A stretch of DNA of 51,827 nucleotides from Acidimicrobiaceae bacterium. Lineage in GTDB: Bacteria > Actinomycetota > Acidimicrobiia > Acidimicrobiales > Bog-793. The position numbers and the translations under genes are program-made. Below the pieces are notes generated by a model, which ran no database searches, was not told the origin of the DNA, and worked only from the letters and a program-made list of their open reading frames with translations. This document shows positions 28,461-36,420 of the stretch, piece by piece (position 1 is the first letter of the stretch; the number at the start of each line of letters is the position of its first letter). The stretch spans positions 1 to 51,827 of the forward strand of contig DAHUXW010000041.1 in NCBI GenBank assembly GCA_027306925.1, in the 5' to 3' direction.

Positions 28461-29210
28461 TCAGATCGAATGCCCGCCGTCGAGCGGGAGTATGACTCCC
28501 GTGATGTTCACGGCTGCCGGACCGGCGAGGAAGACGACCGCCTGCGCCAGGTCCTCCGGCCGGCCGAGCAGCCGGGTCGGGATCTGCGCGAGCAGCTCCT
28601 CCCTCCGCTCGGGTGTGTCCCGATCGCGACCGGGCGTCGCCTGTGCGCCAGGGGCGAGGCAGTTGACCGTCACGCCGTGCTCCGCGACCTCGATCGCGAG
28701 CGCCTTCGTCAGGCCGACCACTCCCGCCTTCGCCGCCGCGTACGCGGTCGCGCCGCGCACGAGACGCCCGCCCGCGATCGCGGCGACCGAGGCGATGCTC
28801 ACGATCCGGCCGTCCCGCTGCTCGAGCATGCCCGGGAGCACGTGGCGCGTCACGTTGAACACCGCGTTGAGGTTCCGGTCGACCTGCGTCGTCCAGGTCT
28901 CGGCGCTCATCTCGTGGAAGAAGCTGACCGCGCCCCCGCCCGCGCAGTTCACGAGGATGTCCACGCCACCGAGGCTCTCGCGTGCGGCCTCGACGCTCCC
29001 ACCGACGGCGTCGAAGTCGGTCAGGTCCACGACGAACGCGCGCGACGGGCGGCCGCGACCGGCGACGAGCTGGGCGGTCAGCTCGAGCCCGGGCCCGTCG
29101 AGGTCCAACCCCGCGACGGCCGCGCCCTCGTCGGCCAGCGCCGAGGAGATCACCCGCCCGAGCGCGCCCGCCGCTCCGGTCACGATCGCCCGCTTGCCCT
29201 GCAGTCTCAT
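28461..29210 (-). CDS. Short-chain dehydrogenase/reductase
   Basis: This classical SDR has 249 residues: the cofactor motif TGAAGALGR near residue 10, the NAG-type motif NCAGGG, and catalytic Ser in SIASVAAIAGG. The YxxxK is in TAYAAAKAG, and the C-terminus is GVILPLDGGHSI. An Asp at the end of strand 2 (GLDLDG) suggests NAD preference. It probably oxidises or reduces a sugar or sugar acid of the apiose/rhamnose pathway; a role as apiose or other aldose dehydrogenase is possible. It starts at ATG 29210 and is the second gene of the minus-strand operon that begins at operator 29673. Confidence 0.88.
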   Translation of the reverse strand: MRLQGKRAIVTGAAGALGRVISSALADEGAAVAGLDLDGPGLELTAQLVAGRGRPSRAFVVDLTDFDAVGGSVEAARESLGGVDILVNCAGGGAVSFFHEMSAETWTTQVDRNLNAVFNVTRHVLPGMLEQRDGRIVSIASVAAIAGGRLVRGATAYAAAKAGVVGLTKALAIEVAEHGVTVNCLAPGAQATPGRDRDTPERREELLAQIPTRLLGRPEDLAQAVVFLAGPAAVNITGVILPLDGGHSI

Positions 29211-29231
29211 GTTCCCCCGTCCGTCTGCTCG

Positions 29232-29651
29232 TCAGCGCACGGCGAACGAGGCCGGCAGTGGCCGCTGCGGCACCTCGTGGCCGGATCGGTCCTCGTCGCG
29301 CGCGTACTGGTGGCCGGCGCGGCCCCCCGCGGGATGCCCGGTCTCGACGAAGAACCCCTCGAGGTCCTCGTACACCTCCAGCACGTCGTGCACCTGGCCC
29401 GCTTGCGTCATGACGAGATCGCCTGGCTGGACGAAGTGCTCGACACCCTCGGTTGCCACCTTCGCCCTGCCCTTCGTGATGATCCACAGCTCGTCGTCGT
29501 CGTGGAAGTGGCGATCGAACCGACCGCCCCCGACCACCGTGAAGCGCCCGACCGCGACGACCTGGAGCCACGGTGGCCGGGTGCCCGGATGGATCCAGTC
29601 GGCGGTCAGGTCGAATACGGGCGTGGTGTCCTCCAGTCCGCCGATGTGCAG
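29232..29651 (-). CDS. Cupin protein, first gene of the oiaC-lerK operon
   Basis: This single cupin domain has DRHFHDDDELWIITKGRAKV, then VQPGDLVMTQAGQVHDV, giving His and Glu residues for metal binding. GTG 29537 is the first standard start, but family-like sequence continues in frame upstream (TPVFDLTADWIHPGTRPPWL). The true start must therefore be earlier. CTG 29651 is the best position I can offer, giving about 139 residues, and the message may be leaderless. Cupins in such operons are often sugar or keto-acid isomerases, or accessory proteins. It lies just downstream of the GntR operator and diverges from the rhamnosidase. Confidence 0.7.
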   Translation of the reverse strand: MHIGGLEDTTPVFDLTADWIHPGTRPPWLQVVAVGRFTVVGGGRFDRHFHDDDELWIITKGRAKVATEGVEHFVQPGDLVMTQAGQVHDVLEVYEDLEGFFVETGHPAGGRAGHQYARDEDRSGHEVPQRPLPASFAVR

Positions 29652-29672
29652 CCGATCGGTCGTCCGGCTGAG

Positions 29673-29700
29673 TGGTCGACCAGTTGGCCACTGCTACCCT
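29673..29700 (+). promoter_or_regulatory. GntR operator site A and promoter of the GH78 gene
   Basis: The perfect palindrome TGGTCGACCA (29673-29682) overlaps the -35 region of a plus-strand promoter whose -10 is TACCCT (29695-29700). Almost the same arrangement recurs at 44235-44263. Bound regulator would block RNA polymerase and would also reach the divergent operon at 29651. Confidence 0.75.
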
Positions 29701-29743
29701 ACCCAACGGCACGGCACGTCGCACCGCAAAGGGGGACCAACAC

Positions 29744-32383
29744 ATGGCAACCGTCCCGGGCGCGCCGGCGGTCGAGCACCACCGCGAGCCGTTCGGCATC
29801 GGCGAGCGGCGTCCGCGGCTGTCGTGGAAGGTCGACGCGGCGCCCGGCTGGTCGCAGCGCGGGTACGAGCTCGAGATCACCCGCGACCAAACCGTGCCCG
29901 CGCGCCTTGCGGTCCTCTCGCCCGACTCCGTGCTCGTCCCCTGGCCGTTCGACGACCTCCGGTCGCGCGAGGAGGTGCGCGTGCGCGTGCGGGTGCGTGG
30001 CGCCGACGACGAGCCCTCTGCCTGGAGCCCGCCCGCGCTGATCGAGGCCGGCCTGCTCGAGCCACAGGACTGGCAGTGCGTGCCCGTCGGTCCGGCATGG
30101 GCGGAGGACCCCGAATCCGACGATCGGCGACCGCCGCTCGTGCGTCGGCGGTTCGACATTCAAGGACCGGTCGCGCGCGCCCGGCTCTACGTCACCGCGC
30201 ACGGGCTGTACGAGGTCGAGATCAACGGCGGGCGCGTCGGCCGCGAGGCGATGGCGCCGGGATGGACCGTCTACGGCACGCGCCTCGAGTACGAGACCTA
30301 CGACGTCGCCGCCTTGCTGCGCGAAGGAGCCAACGCCATCGGCGCGTGGCTCGGGGACGGGTGGTACCGGGGCCGGCTCGGCTGGAACGGCGGCTTCCGG
30401 AACCTGTACGGCGACGACGTCGGCCTGATCGCGCAGCTCGAGATCGACACGGTCCAAGGCGAGCGCCTGCTCGTGACCACCGACGGTCGGTGGCAGGCGG
30501 CCCCGGGGCCCATTCTGAGCGCCGGCAACTACGACGGCGAGGTCTACGACGCCCGCGAGGAGCGGCCGGGCTGGTCGTCGCCGGGCTTCGACGAAGCCGG
30601 GTGGGCGCCGGTGCGCGTCGGCACCCGCGACCCGTCGACGCTCGTCGCCCCGACGGGTCCCCCGGTGCGCTGCACCGACGAGCTTCGCCCGCGCGAGGTG
30701 CTCCGCACGCCCGCCGGGAAGCAGGTCCTCGACTTCGGCCAGAACCTCGTCGGGCGCGTGCGGATCCAAGTCACCGGACCGGCGGGCGCGACCGTCACGA
30801 TGTCGACGGCAGAGGTGCTGCAGGACGGCGAGATCTACACGCGGCCGCTGCGTGAGGCGAAGTCGACGGACGTCTACGTGCTCGGCGGCCGCGGTGTCGA
30901 GGAGTGGGAGCCGAGGTTCACGATCCACGGCTTCCGCTACGTCCAGGTCGACGGCTGGCCGGGGGACCTCGACGCCGCCGCGTCGCACGGCGACGTCGTC
31001 GCCCGCGTGTACCACACCGACATGGAGCGGACCGGCTGGTTCGAGTGCTCGGACGCGGACGTGAACCGACTTCACGAGAACGTCGTGTGGGGCATGCGCG
31101 GCAACTTCGTCGACATCCCGACCGACTGCCCGCAGCGCGACGAGCGCGTCGGATGGACCGGCGACATCCAGGTGTTCGCCCCCACGGCGACGTTCCTCTA
31201 CGACTGCAGCGGGATGCTCGACTCCTGGCTGCGCGACGTCGCGATCGAGCAGCTGCCCGACGGCACGGTGCCGTGGTACGTGCCCGTGATCCCCGCCCAC
31301 AAGATGTGGACCCCGATCCGGCCCGGCGCGGTCTGGGGGGACGTTGCGGTCCTCACGCCCTGGACCCTCTACGAGCGTTTCGCGGACTCCGAGATCCTCG
31401 CTCGCCAGTACGCCAGCGCGAAGGCCTGGGTCGACCTCGTCGACCGTCTCGCCGGCGAGGACCACGTGTGGGACGAGGGCTTCCAGCTCGGGGACTGGCT
31501 CGACCCGAGCGCTCCGGTCCAGGAGCCCGCTCGTGCGATGACCGACCCCTACCTCGTCGCGACCGCGTACTTCTTCCGCTCCGCGACCCAGCTCTCGCGT
31601 ATGGCCGCCGTTCTCGGGGAACGCGACGACGAGGCCCACTACCGCGCGCTAGCGGACCTCGTCCGAGACGCGTTCGTGCGCCGCTTCGTGGACGTCCCTG
31701 GCCACCTGTCGAGCGACACGCAAACCGCGTACGCGCTCGCGATCCGGTTCCGGTTGCTCCCGGAGGACCAGGTCGGCGCCGCGGGCGCGCGCCTCGGCGA
31801 GCTCGTCGAGGCGAGCGGCGGGCGCATCGCGACCGGTTTCGCCGGAACGCCCGTCGTGTGCGACGCCCTCTGCGACGCGGGCGAGGTCGCGCGCGCCTAC
31901 CAGCTCCTGCTCCAGCGCGAGTGCCCGTCGTGGCTCTACGCGGTGGCGTGCGGCGCGACCACGGTCTGGGAGCGGTGGGACGCGCTCCTCCCCGATCTCA
32001 GCGTGAATCCGGGAACCATGACCTCGTTCAACCACTACGCGCTCGGCGCGGTCGCCGACTGGATGCACCGCGTGGTCGCCGGCCTCGCGCCGGCTTCCCC
32101 CGGCTATCGAGATGTGCTGTTCCGCCCGCGCCCCGGTGGCGCCATCACGTCCGCGTCCGCGCGTCACGAGTCACCGTATGGCACCGTCGCGATCTCGTGG
32201 CGCGTCGCCGACGGTGGCCTCGTCGTCGACACGGCGGTCCCGACCGGCGCGCGGGGAATTCTCGACCTCGACGGCTGCGAGCCGGTCACGCTGCCGTCCG
32301 GACGCCACCGCGCGACCGTCCGGGAAGGCGGCGTGCGGCTCGAGGAGCGTTCGCGCGACGACTTGCGCGACGACCCACGCTGA
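29744..32383 (+). CDS. Alpha-L-rhamnosidase (GH78)
   Basis: This inverting hydrolase releases terminal alpha-L-rhamnose from glycosides or pectin side chains. The 879-residue protein has N-terminal beta domains with PRLSWKVDAAPGWSQRGYEL and TRLEYETYDVAALLREG. A Bac_rhamnosid-type region ending in GQNLVGRVRI and YTRPLREAKSTD follows, and then the (alpha/alpha)6 barrel. The barrel contains the hallmark IPTDCPQRDERVGWTGD with the general-acid Glu, ATTVWERWD, and TSFNHYALGAVADW. No signal peptide is seen, so it probably acts in the cytoplasm on imported oligosaccharides. I choose ATG 29744 after GGGGG, because GTG 29672 lies inside the promoter. Confidence 0.93.
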   Translation: MATVPGAPAVEHHREPFGIGERRPRLSWKVDAAPGWSQRGYELEITRDQTVPARLAVLSPDSVLVPWPFDDLRSREEVRVRVRVRGADDEPSAWSPPALIEAGLLEPQDWQCVPVGPAWAEDPESDDRRPPLVRRRFDIQGPVARARLYVTAHGLYEVEINGGRVGREAMAPGWTVYGTRLEYETYDVAALLREGANAIGAWLGDGWYRGRLGWNGGFRNLYGDDVGLIAQLEIDTVQGERLLVTTDGRWQAAPGPILSAGNYDGEVYDAREERPGWSSPGFDEAGWAPVRVGTRDPSTLVAPTGPPVRCTDELRPREVLRTPAGKQVLDFGQNLVGRVRIQVTGPAGATVTMSTAEVLQDGEIYTRPLREAKSTDVYVLGGRGVEEWEPRFTIHGFRYVQVDGWPGDLDAAASHGDVVARVYHTDMERTGWFECSDADVNRLHENVVWGMRGNFVDIPTDCPQRDERVGWTGDIQVFAPTATFLYDCSGMLDSWLRDVAIEQLPDGTVPWYVPVIPAHKMWTPIRPGAVWGDVAVLTPWTLYERFADSEILARQYASAKAWVDLVDRLAGEDHVWDEGFQLGDWLDPSAPVQEPARAMTDPYLVATAYFFRSATQLSRMAAVLGERDDEAHYRALADLVRDAFVRRFVDVPGHLSSDTQTAYALAIRFRLLPEDQVGAAGARLGELVEASGGRIATGFAGTPVVCDALCDAGEVARAYQLLLQRECPSWLYAVACGATTVWERWDALLPDLSVNPGTMTSFNHYALGAVADWMHRVVAGLAPASPGYRDVLFRPRPGGAITSASARHESPYGTVAISWRVADGGLVVDTAVPTGARGILDLDGCEPVTLPSGRHRATVREGGVRLEERSRDDLRDDPR

Positions 32384-32448
32384 CGGCCCAACCGCCCGCG
32401 CGCCGGGCCCGTGCCCGGGTTCCGCTCCGGTCGCGTGGCGGCAGCTAT

Positions 32449-32469
32449 TGGTCAACCGGTTGATATGAT
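32449..32469 (+). promoter_or_regulatory. GntR operator site B and -10 box of the GH63-like gene
   Basis: TGGTCAACCG (32449-32458) is a one-mismatch copy of the regulon operator and overlaps the perfect palindrome TCAACCGGTTGA (32452-32463). TATGAT (32464-32469), a strong -10 box, follows at once. The -35 is not clear. Confidence 0.7.
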
Positions 32470-32502
32470 CCACGGCGATCCACGCCGACGAGCCACGGAG
32501 CG

Positions 32503-33771
32503 ATGATGCTGGACCGCTGGGCACGCCTTCTCGAAGAGCACGTGCGCACGAATTGCGAGCAGATGACGCGCGAGCCCGACGGTCAGCTCGCCCATCCCTA
32601 CACGGTGCCGTCCAGCCCCGGTTCCCCTTACTACTCGAGCGCGCTGTGGGACTGGGATTCCTGGTCCATCAGCATCGTGCTCGGCCAGGTCGAGCTCGAC
32701 ACGGACTGCAGCGGTCGATTCGCGGCGTACGAGCAGGGGTGCATCCTCAACTTCCTCGACCACACCGACGACGACGGCGTCATGCCGATCCAGCTCACGC
32801 CCGAGAAGACCCTGACGCACGGCGACCCGACGCGCGCCGGAGGGTTCGCCGAGAACATGCACAAGCCGGTCGTGGCGCAGCACGCCGCGCTGCTGACCCA
32901 GCGCATCGGGAGCGCCGACTGGATCCGCTCGCGTGTGCCGACGATCGGTCTGTTCGTCGATCGTTACCTCGAGAGCCACGTGCATGCCGACACCGGCCTC
33001 GCTTACTGGCAGAGCGACTTCGCGGTGGGCGTGGACAACGACCCGTCCGTCTTCTACAGGCCGAACAAGAGCACTGCGTCCGTCTACCTCAACTCGCTGC
33101 TCTACCGCGAGCTGCTTGCGTACGCGTACCTGCTCGAGGAGCTGGGTGACCTGCCCGAGTCGAACCGTCGGCGCCGTCGGGCGCAGGACCTCGCGGACGC
33201 GATGGACGTCCACCTCTGGGACGAGCGAGACGGTACGTTCTACTCGGCCGACCTCGCGCTCCGGCCCGTCGACCCGGGGGACTGGCTGCACCGAGGCGCC
33301 CCGCGATCGTGGCCGGCGCTTCTCATGCGCGTCGACGGGTGGTCGAGCTTCCTTCCGATGTGGGCGGGCCTCGCGACCCACGAGCAGGCCGAGCGCATGG
33401 TGGAGCGCGTCCGCGACCCGCGCACGTTCCAGGCGACCTACGGAGTCCGCAGCCTCTCGTGTCTCGAGAAGATGTACGACCTGCGCGCGTCCAACAACCC
33501 GTCCAACTGGCTCGGCCCGGTCTGGGGCATGAGCAACTACATGGTGTTCCGAGGGCTCGTGAAGTACGGCTTCGACGAGGACGCCCGCAGGCTCGCCGAG
33601 AAGACCGTGCGGCTGTTCGGGCGCGACCTCGAGACCTCTGGCGGCCTGCACGAGTTCTACCACCCCGACTCGGGCGAACCCGTGATGACCAAGGGCTTCC
33701 AGAACTGGAACTTCCTCGTCCTCAACATGATCGCCTGGCTCGACGGGCGGGTCGCGGTCGCCGAGTTCTAG
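32503..33771 (+). CDS. GH63-like (alpha/alpha)6 glycoside hydrolase
   Basis: This 422-residue cytoplasmic protein has the pattern of mannosylglycerate-hydrolase/trehalase-like six-hairpin enzymes (GH63/GH37 clan). It has SPYYSSALWDWDSWSIS near residue 40, HKPVVAQHAALL, KSTASVYLNSLLYRELL, LWDERDGTFYSADL, FLPMWAGLATHEQAERMV, and NWLGPVWGMSNYMVFRGL. FHEFYHP-like HEFYHPDSGEP and KGFQNWNFLVLNM are near the C-terminus. WDWDSW and the Trp/Glu-rich end fit the clan's catalytic Asp/Glu pair. The substrate is unknown; context suggests an intracellular plant-derived disaccharide. It starts at ATG 32503, just after the regulon operator, and stands alone on this strand. Confidence 0.75.
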   Translation: MMLDRWARLLEEHVRTNCEQMTREPDGQLAHPYTVPSSPGSPYYSSALWDWDSWSISIVLGQVELDTDCSGRFAAYEQGCILNFLDHTDDDGVMPIQLTPEKTLTHGDPTRAGGFAENMHKPVVAQHAALLTQRIGSADWIRSRVPTIGLFVDRYLESHVHADTGLAYWQSDFAVGVDNDPSVFYRPNKSTASVYLNSLLYRELLAYAYLLEELGDLPESNRRRRRAQDLADAMDVHLWDERDGTFYSADLALRPVDPGDWLHRGAPRSWPALLMRVDGWSSFLPMWAGLATHEQAERMVERVRDPRTFQATYGVRSLSCLEKMYDLRASNNPSNWLGPVWGMSNYMVFRGLVKYGFDEDARRLAEKTVRLFGRDLETSGGLHEFYHPDSGEPVMTKGFQNWNFLVLNMIAWLDGRVAVAEF

Positions 33772-33833
33772 GACCCGCGGCGGACCGCGGACCGCGGCCC
33801 GCCGCCCGTGATCGCGGTCGTCCGTCGCGGGTC
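33772..33833. terminator. Inverted repeat between convergent genes
   Basis: GACCCGCGGCGGAC at the left pairs with GTCCGTCGCGGGTC at the right with one mismatch, and inner CGCG segments can extend the stem. It sits exactly between the ends of the GH63-like gene and the convergent cupin gene, so a bidirectional terminator role is likely. There is no U-tract. Confidence 0.5.
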
Positions 33834-34251
33834 AGGCGGACTGGCTCCAGTGCGGCATCGCTCCCGCGTCGAGCACGCGAGCTCCGGGCAAGGAGTCGAG
33901 GACGGTCTCCGCGCCTCCGGGGGTGTAGACGACGACCAGCCGCAGCGGGCTCCACGTCGTGTTGTACGTCGAGTGCAGGACGTTTGTCGGAATGTACACG
34001 ACGTCGCCTTCGGCGATCGGGAAGCGCTCCTCGTCGTCACCCTCGCCGACCGTCTGGATCCCCCGTCCCGAGATGACGTAGATCACCTCTTCCTCGCCCG
34101 GGTGCCGATGCGGGGCGTGCCCTTCGCTCGGGTAGACGATCACCTCGCCCGTGGTCAGCCCGGCACCGTCGTCGAGGTGCGGCGTCACCAGCCACTTGAT
34201 CGTCCCCCAGTCGAACACCCTCGTCGGGACGTCATCCGCCGTGCGATGCAT
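33832..34251 (-). CDS. Cupin protein at the end of the Tm-1-like operon
   Basis: This single-domain cupin has 139 residues, with metal-site motif 1 in [22 protein letters not shown] and motif 2 in [21 protein letters not shown]. The ATG at 34251 has GGGAGGA eight bases upstream and overlaps the end of the PEP-hydrolase-like gene by 20 bases. Such proteins often isomerise or stabilise sugar acids, but the activity cannot be inferred. It is the last gene of an operon with the two uncharacterised proteins upstream. Confidence 0.82.
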   Translation of the reverse strand: MHRTADDVPTRVFDWGTIKWLVTPHLDDGAGLTTGEVIVYPSEGHAPHRHPGEEEVIYVISGRGIQTVGEGDDEERFPIAEGDVVYIPTNVLHSTYNTTWSPLRLVVVYTPGGAETVLDSLPGARVLDAGAMPHWSQSA

Positions 34252-35098
34252 CTCTGGTTCCTCCCGTAGGTTCGCTGTGCCCGAGGGCCGACTTGAACTC
34301 CTCGGTCTGAAGACGGATCGCCCGCTCCGTCGGCAGCCGCTCGACGGAGGATGCCCCGAAGAAGCCGACGACGCCGGTAGTGCGCGCGAGCACGTACGCG
34401 GCGTCGGGCGGCTCGCTGATCGGGCCCCCGTGGCACAGGACGACGACGTCGGGGTTCACCGCGGCCGCAGCGTCGCGCATCACCTGGATCCGGTGGGCGG
34501 CCTCGTCGAGGCTGAGCGCGGTCTTCGCCCCGATCGTGCCCGAGGTCGTCAACCCGACGTGCGCGACGACGATGTCTGCGCCCGCCGCGGCCATCGCCGC
34601 GGCCGAATCTTCGTCGAAGACGTACGGCGCGGTCAGAAGGTCGCGCTCCGCGGCGAGGCGGACCATCTCGACCTCGAGGTCGTAACCCATCCCGGTCTCT
34701 TCGAGGTTCTGGCGGAACACCCCGTCGATGAGGCCGACCGTCGGGAAGTTCTGGACGCCGGAGAATCCCATCGTCCGGAGCTCGTCGAGAAAGCGACTCA
34801 TGACCCTGAACGGATCCGTCCCGTTCACTCCCGCGAGAACCGGCACGTCGCGCACGACGGGCAGGACCTCGCGGCTCATGTCGACGACGATCTGGTTCGC
34901 GTCGCCGTACGCGAGCAGTCCCGAGAGCGAACCCCTCCCGGCCATCCGGTAGCGCCCCGAGTTGTAGATGATGATGAGATCGGCTCCACCGGCTTCGGCG
35001 GCCTTCGCGGAGATGCCCGTCCCCGCTCCGGCGCCGACGATCGCCTCGCCGCGTGCGATCGTCTCACGCAGGCGGGCGAGCGCCCGCTGCCGCTCCAC
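34232..35098 (-). CDS. PEP-hydrolase-like TIM-barrel protein (PF09370 type)
   Basis: This 288-residue TIM barrel belongs to the family annotated as phosphoenolpyruvate hydrolase-like or TIM-barrel signal protein. It has [35 protein letters not shown] in outline, then [28 protein letters not shown] and [67 protein letters not shown] completes it. The reaction of this family is not established to my knowledge. It almost always travels with a Tm-1-like partner, as here (one-base spacing). GTG 35098 has GGGAGG nine bases upstream. The gene is under the island's GntR-type operator. Confidence 0.85.
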   Translation of the reverse strand: MERQRALARLRETIARGEAIVGAGAGTGISAKAAEAGGADLIIIYNSGRYRMAGRGSLSGLLAYGDANQIVVDMSREVLPVVRDVPVLAGVNGTDPFRVMSRFLDELRTMGFSGVQNFPTVGLIDGVFRQNLEETGMGYDLEVEMVRLAAERDLLTAPYVFDEDSAAAMAAAGADIVVAHVGLTTSGTIGAKTALSLDEAAHRIQVMRDAAAAVNPDVVVLCHGGPISEPPDAAYVLARTTGVVGFFGASSVERLPTERAIRLQTEEFKSALGHSEPTGGTRDASHGG

Positions 35099-35099
35099 C

Positions 35100-36341
35100 T
35101 CAGTCCACCTCCCGGATCATCGCGTCCAGCGCCTCGGCGGCGCGCACTGCGAGATCCTCGTCGTTGATGTTCCCGGGGTGGTCGATCACCGTGACCGCCG
35201 ACCCGGCCACCGCGCCGAGGACCGCCTCGAAGAGCCGACGGTCCGCCTCGGGGTCGTAGAACTCCTCGCCCTCGGCGTCGATCGCCGACACTCCTCCGCG
35301 GGGGACGACGAGCACGGTCGGAGCTCGAGAGGCGGCGAGCTTCGCACCCAGCCGGCGACCGAGCTCCTCGCACTCCTCCGGCGTCGTGCGCATCAAGGTG
35401 ACGGTGGGGTTGTGCACGTGGAGGTGGCGATCCCTGAACTGCTCGGGCACGCTCTCGACCGGACCGAAGTTCACCATGTCGAGCGCGCCGAGACCGACGA
35501 CCTGCGGCACGCCCGCGGCCCCGGCCGCCGTCACACGTTCCGGGCCTGCGCTCAACGTGCCGCCGACGAGGTCGTCCGCGAGCTCGGTGGTGGTCAGGTC
35601 GAGCACGCCGGCGAGAAATCCCGAGCGCGCCAGGTTCTCGAGCGCACGTCCTCCCGAGCCGGTCGCGTGGAACGTGAGCACCTCGTAGCCGAGCTCCTCG
35701 AGTCGGCGCCTCGCAGCGCTCACCGCAGCCGTCGTGACCCCGAACATCGACGCGCCGACGAGCGGCCGGCCGCGCGCCGCGGGTGTCGCCGCGCGGCTCG
35801 CGTGCGTGCGCGCCATCGCCGCGATCGCCGCCGCGGCGTTGGCGAGGACGGCGCTCGACACCTGGTTGATCCCGGCCACGTCGACGACGCTGTACATCAA
35901 GGTGACGTCGCTGGCGCCGACGTAGGCGGAGACGTCGCCGGACACCATGGTCGACACCAACAGCTTCGGCAGACCGAGCGGGAGGTCGCGGACTGCCCGC
36001 GCGGCGATCGACGACCCACCGCTGCCGCCGAGCGCGAGCACGCCGTCGAGGTCGCCTCCTTCGTGGAGCTCTGCGAGCACGCGCGCCGCGCCCTCGCCCA
36101 TCTCCGTGACCGCACGCCCGCGGTCGCGGGCGCTTCGAAGGCGGTCGAGGTCGGAGCCGGCCGCGCGCGCGACCCGCCGCTGGTCGATCGCGACCGGGCC
36201 GTCGAACCCTTGCGGGTCGAAGACTCCCGTGTCGACGACGATCGCGCGAGCGCCCGCCGCCGCGAGTCGCTCGGCAACCCACGCGATCTCGGTGCCCTTG
36301 GTATCGAGCGTCCCGAGCAGCGCGACACCTGGTGTCGTCAA
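35100..36341 (-). CDS. Tm-1-like ATP-binding protein (UPF0261/PF06792)
   Basis: This 413-residue member of the family includes the N-terminal half of the tomato Tm-1 resistance protein. It has [19 protein letters not shown], a glycine-rich loop [51 protein letters not shown], and VFHATGSGG-type [43 protein letters not shown] follows near the end. Its enzymatic function is not known. TTG 36341 follows a very strong GGAGGGGGGAG ribosome site. It is the first gene of the operon with the PEP-hydrolase-like protein and a cupin, downstream of operator site C. Confidence 0.87.
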   Translation of the reverse strand: MTTPGVALLGTLDTKGTEIAWVAERLAAAGARAIVVDTGVFDPQGFDGPVAIDQRRVARAAGSDLDRLRSARDRGRAVTEMGEGAARVLAELHEGGDLDGVLALGGSGGSSIAARAVRDLPLGLPKLLVSTMVSGDVSAYVGASDVTLMYSVVDVAGINQVSSAVLANAAAAIAAMARTHASRAATPAARGRPLVGASMFGVTTAAVSAARRRLEELGYEVLTFHATGSGGRALENLARSGFLAGVLDLTTTELADDLVGGTLSAGPERVTAAGAAGVPQVVGLGALDMVNFGPVESVPEQFRDRHLHVHNPTVTLMRTTPEECEELGRRLGAKLAASRAPTVLVVPRGGVSAIDAEGEEFYDPEADRRLFEAVLGAVAGSAVTVIDHPGNINDEDLAVRAAEALDAMIREVD

Positions 36342-36380
36342 GCTCCCCCCTCCCCGAGGCCGAACCGGAACAGTCGGCTC

Positions 36381-36420
36381 AGGCTACCAGGGTGTGGCCG
36401 ACTGGTGTACTGGTCGACCA
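36381..36420 (-). promoter_or_regulatory. GntR operator site C, upstream of the Tm-1-like operon
   Basis: The perfect TGGTCGACCA at 36411-36420 lies directly beside the stop codon of the hydroxyacid dehydrogenase gene. Downstream on the minus strand, TAGCCT (36381-36386) fits a TANNNT -10 box. The -35 is weak. Confidence 0.65.

Noticed and set aside
28492-30855. Very long plus-strand frames antisense to the SDR, cupin and CMD genes
   Set aside because: Typical high-GC antisense shadows. Their translations are Arg/Pro/Ala-rich and the opposite strand encodes clear protein families.
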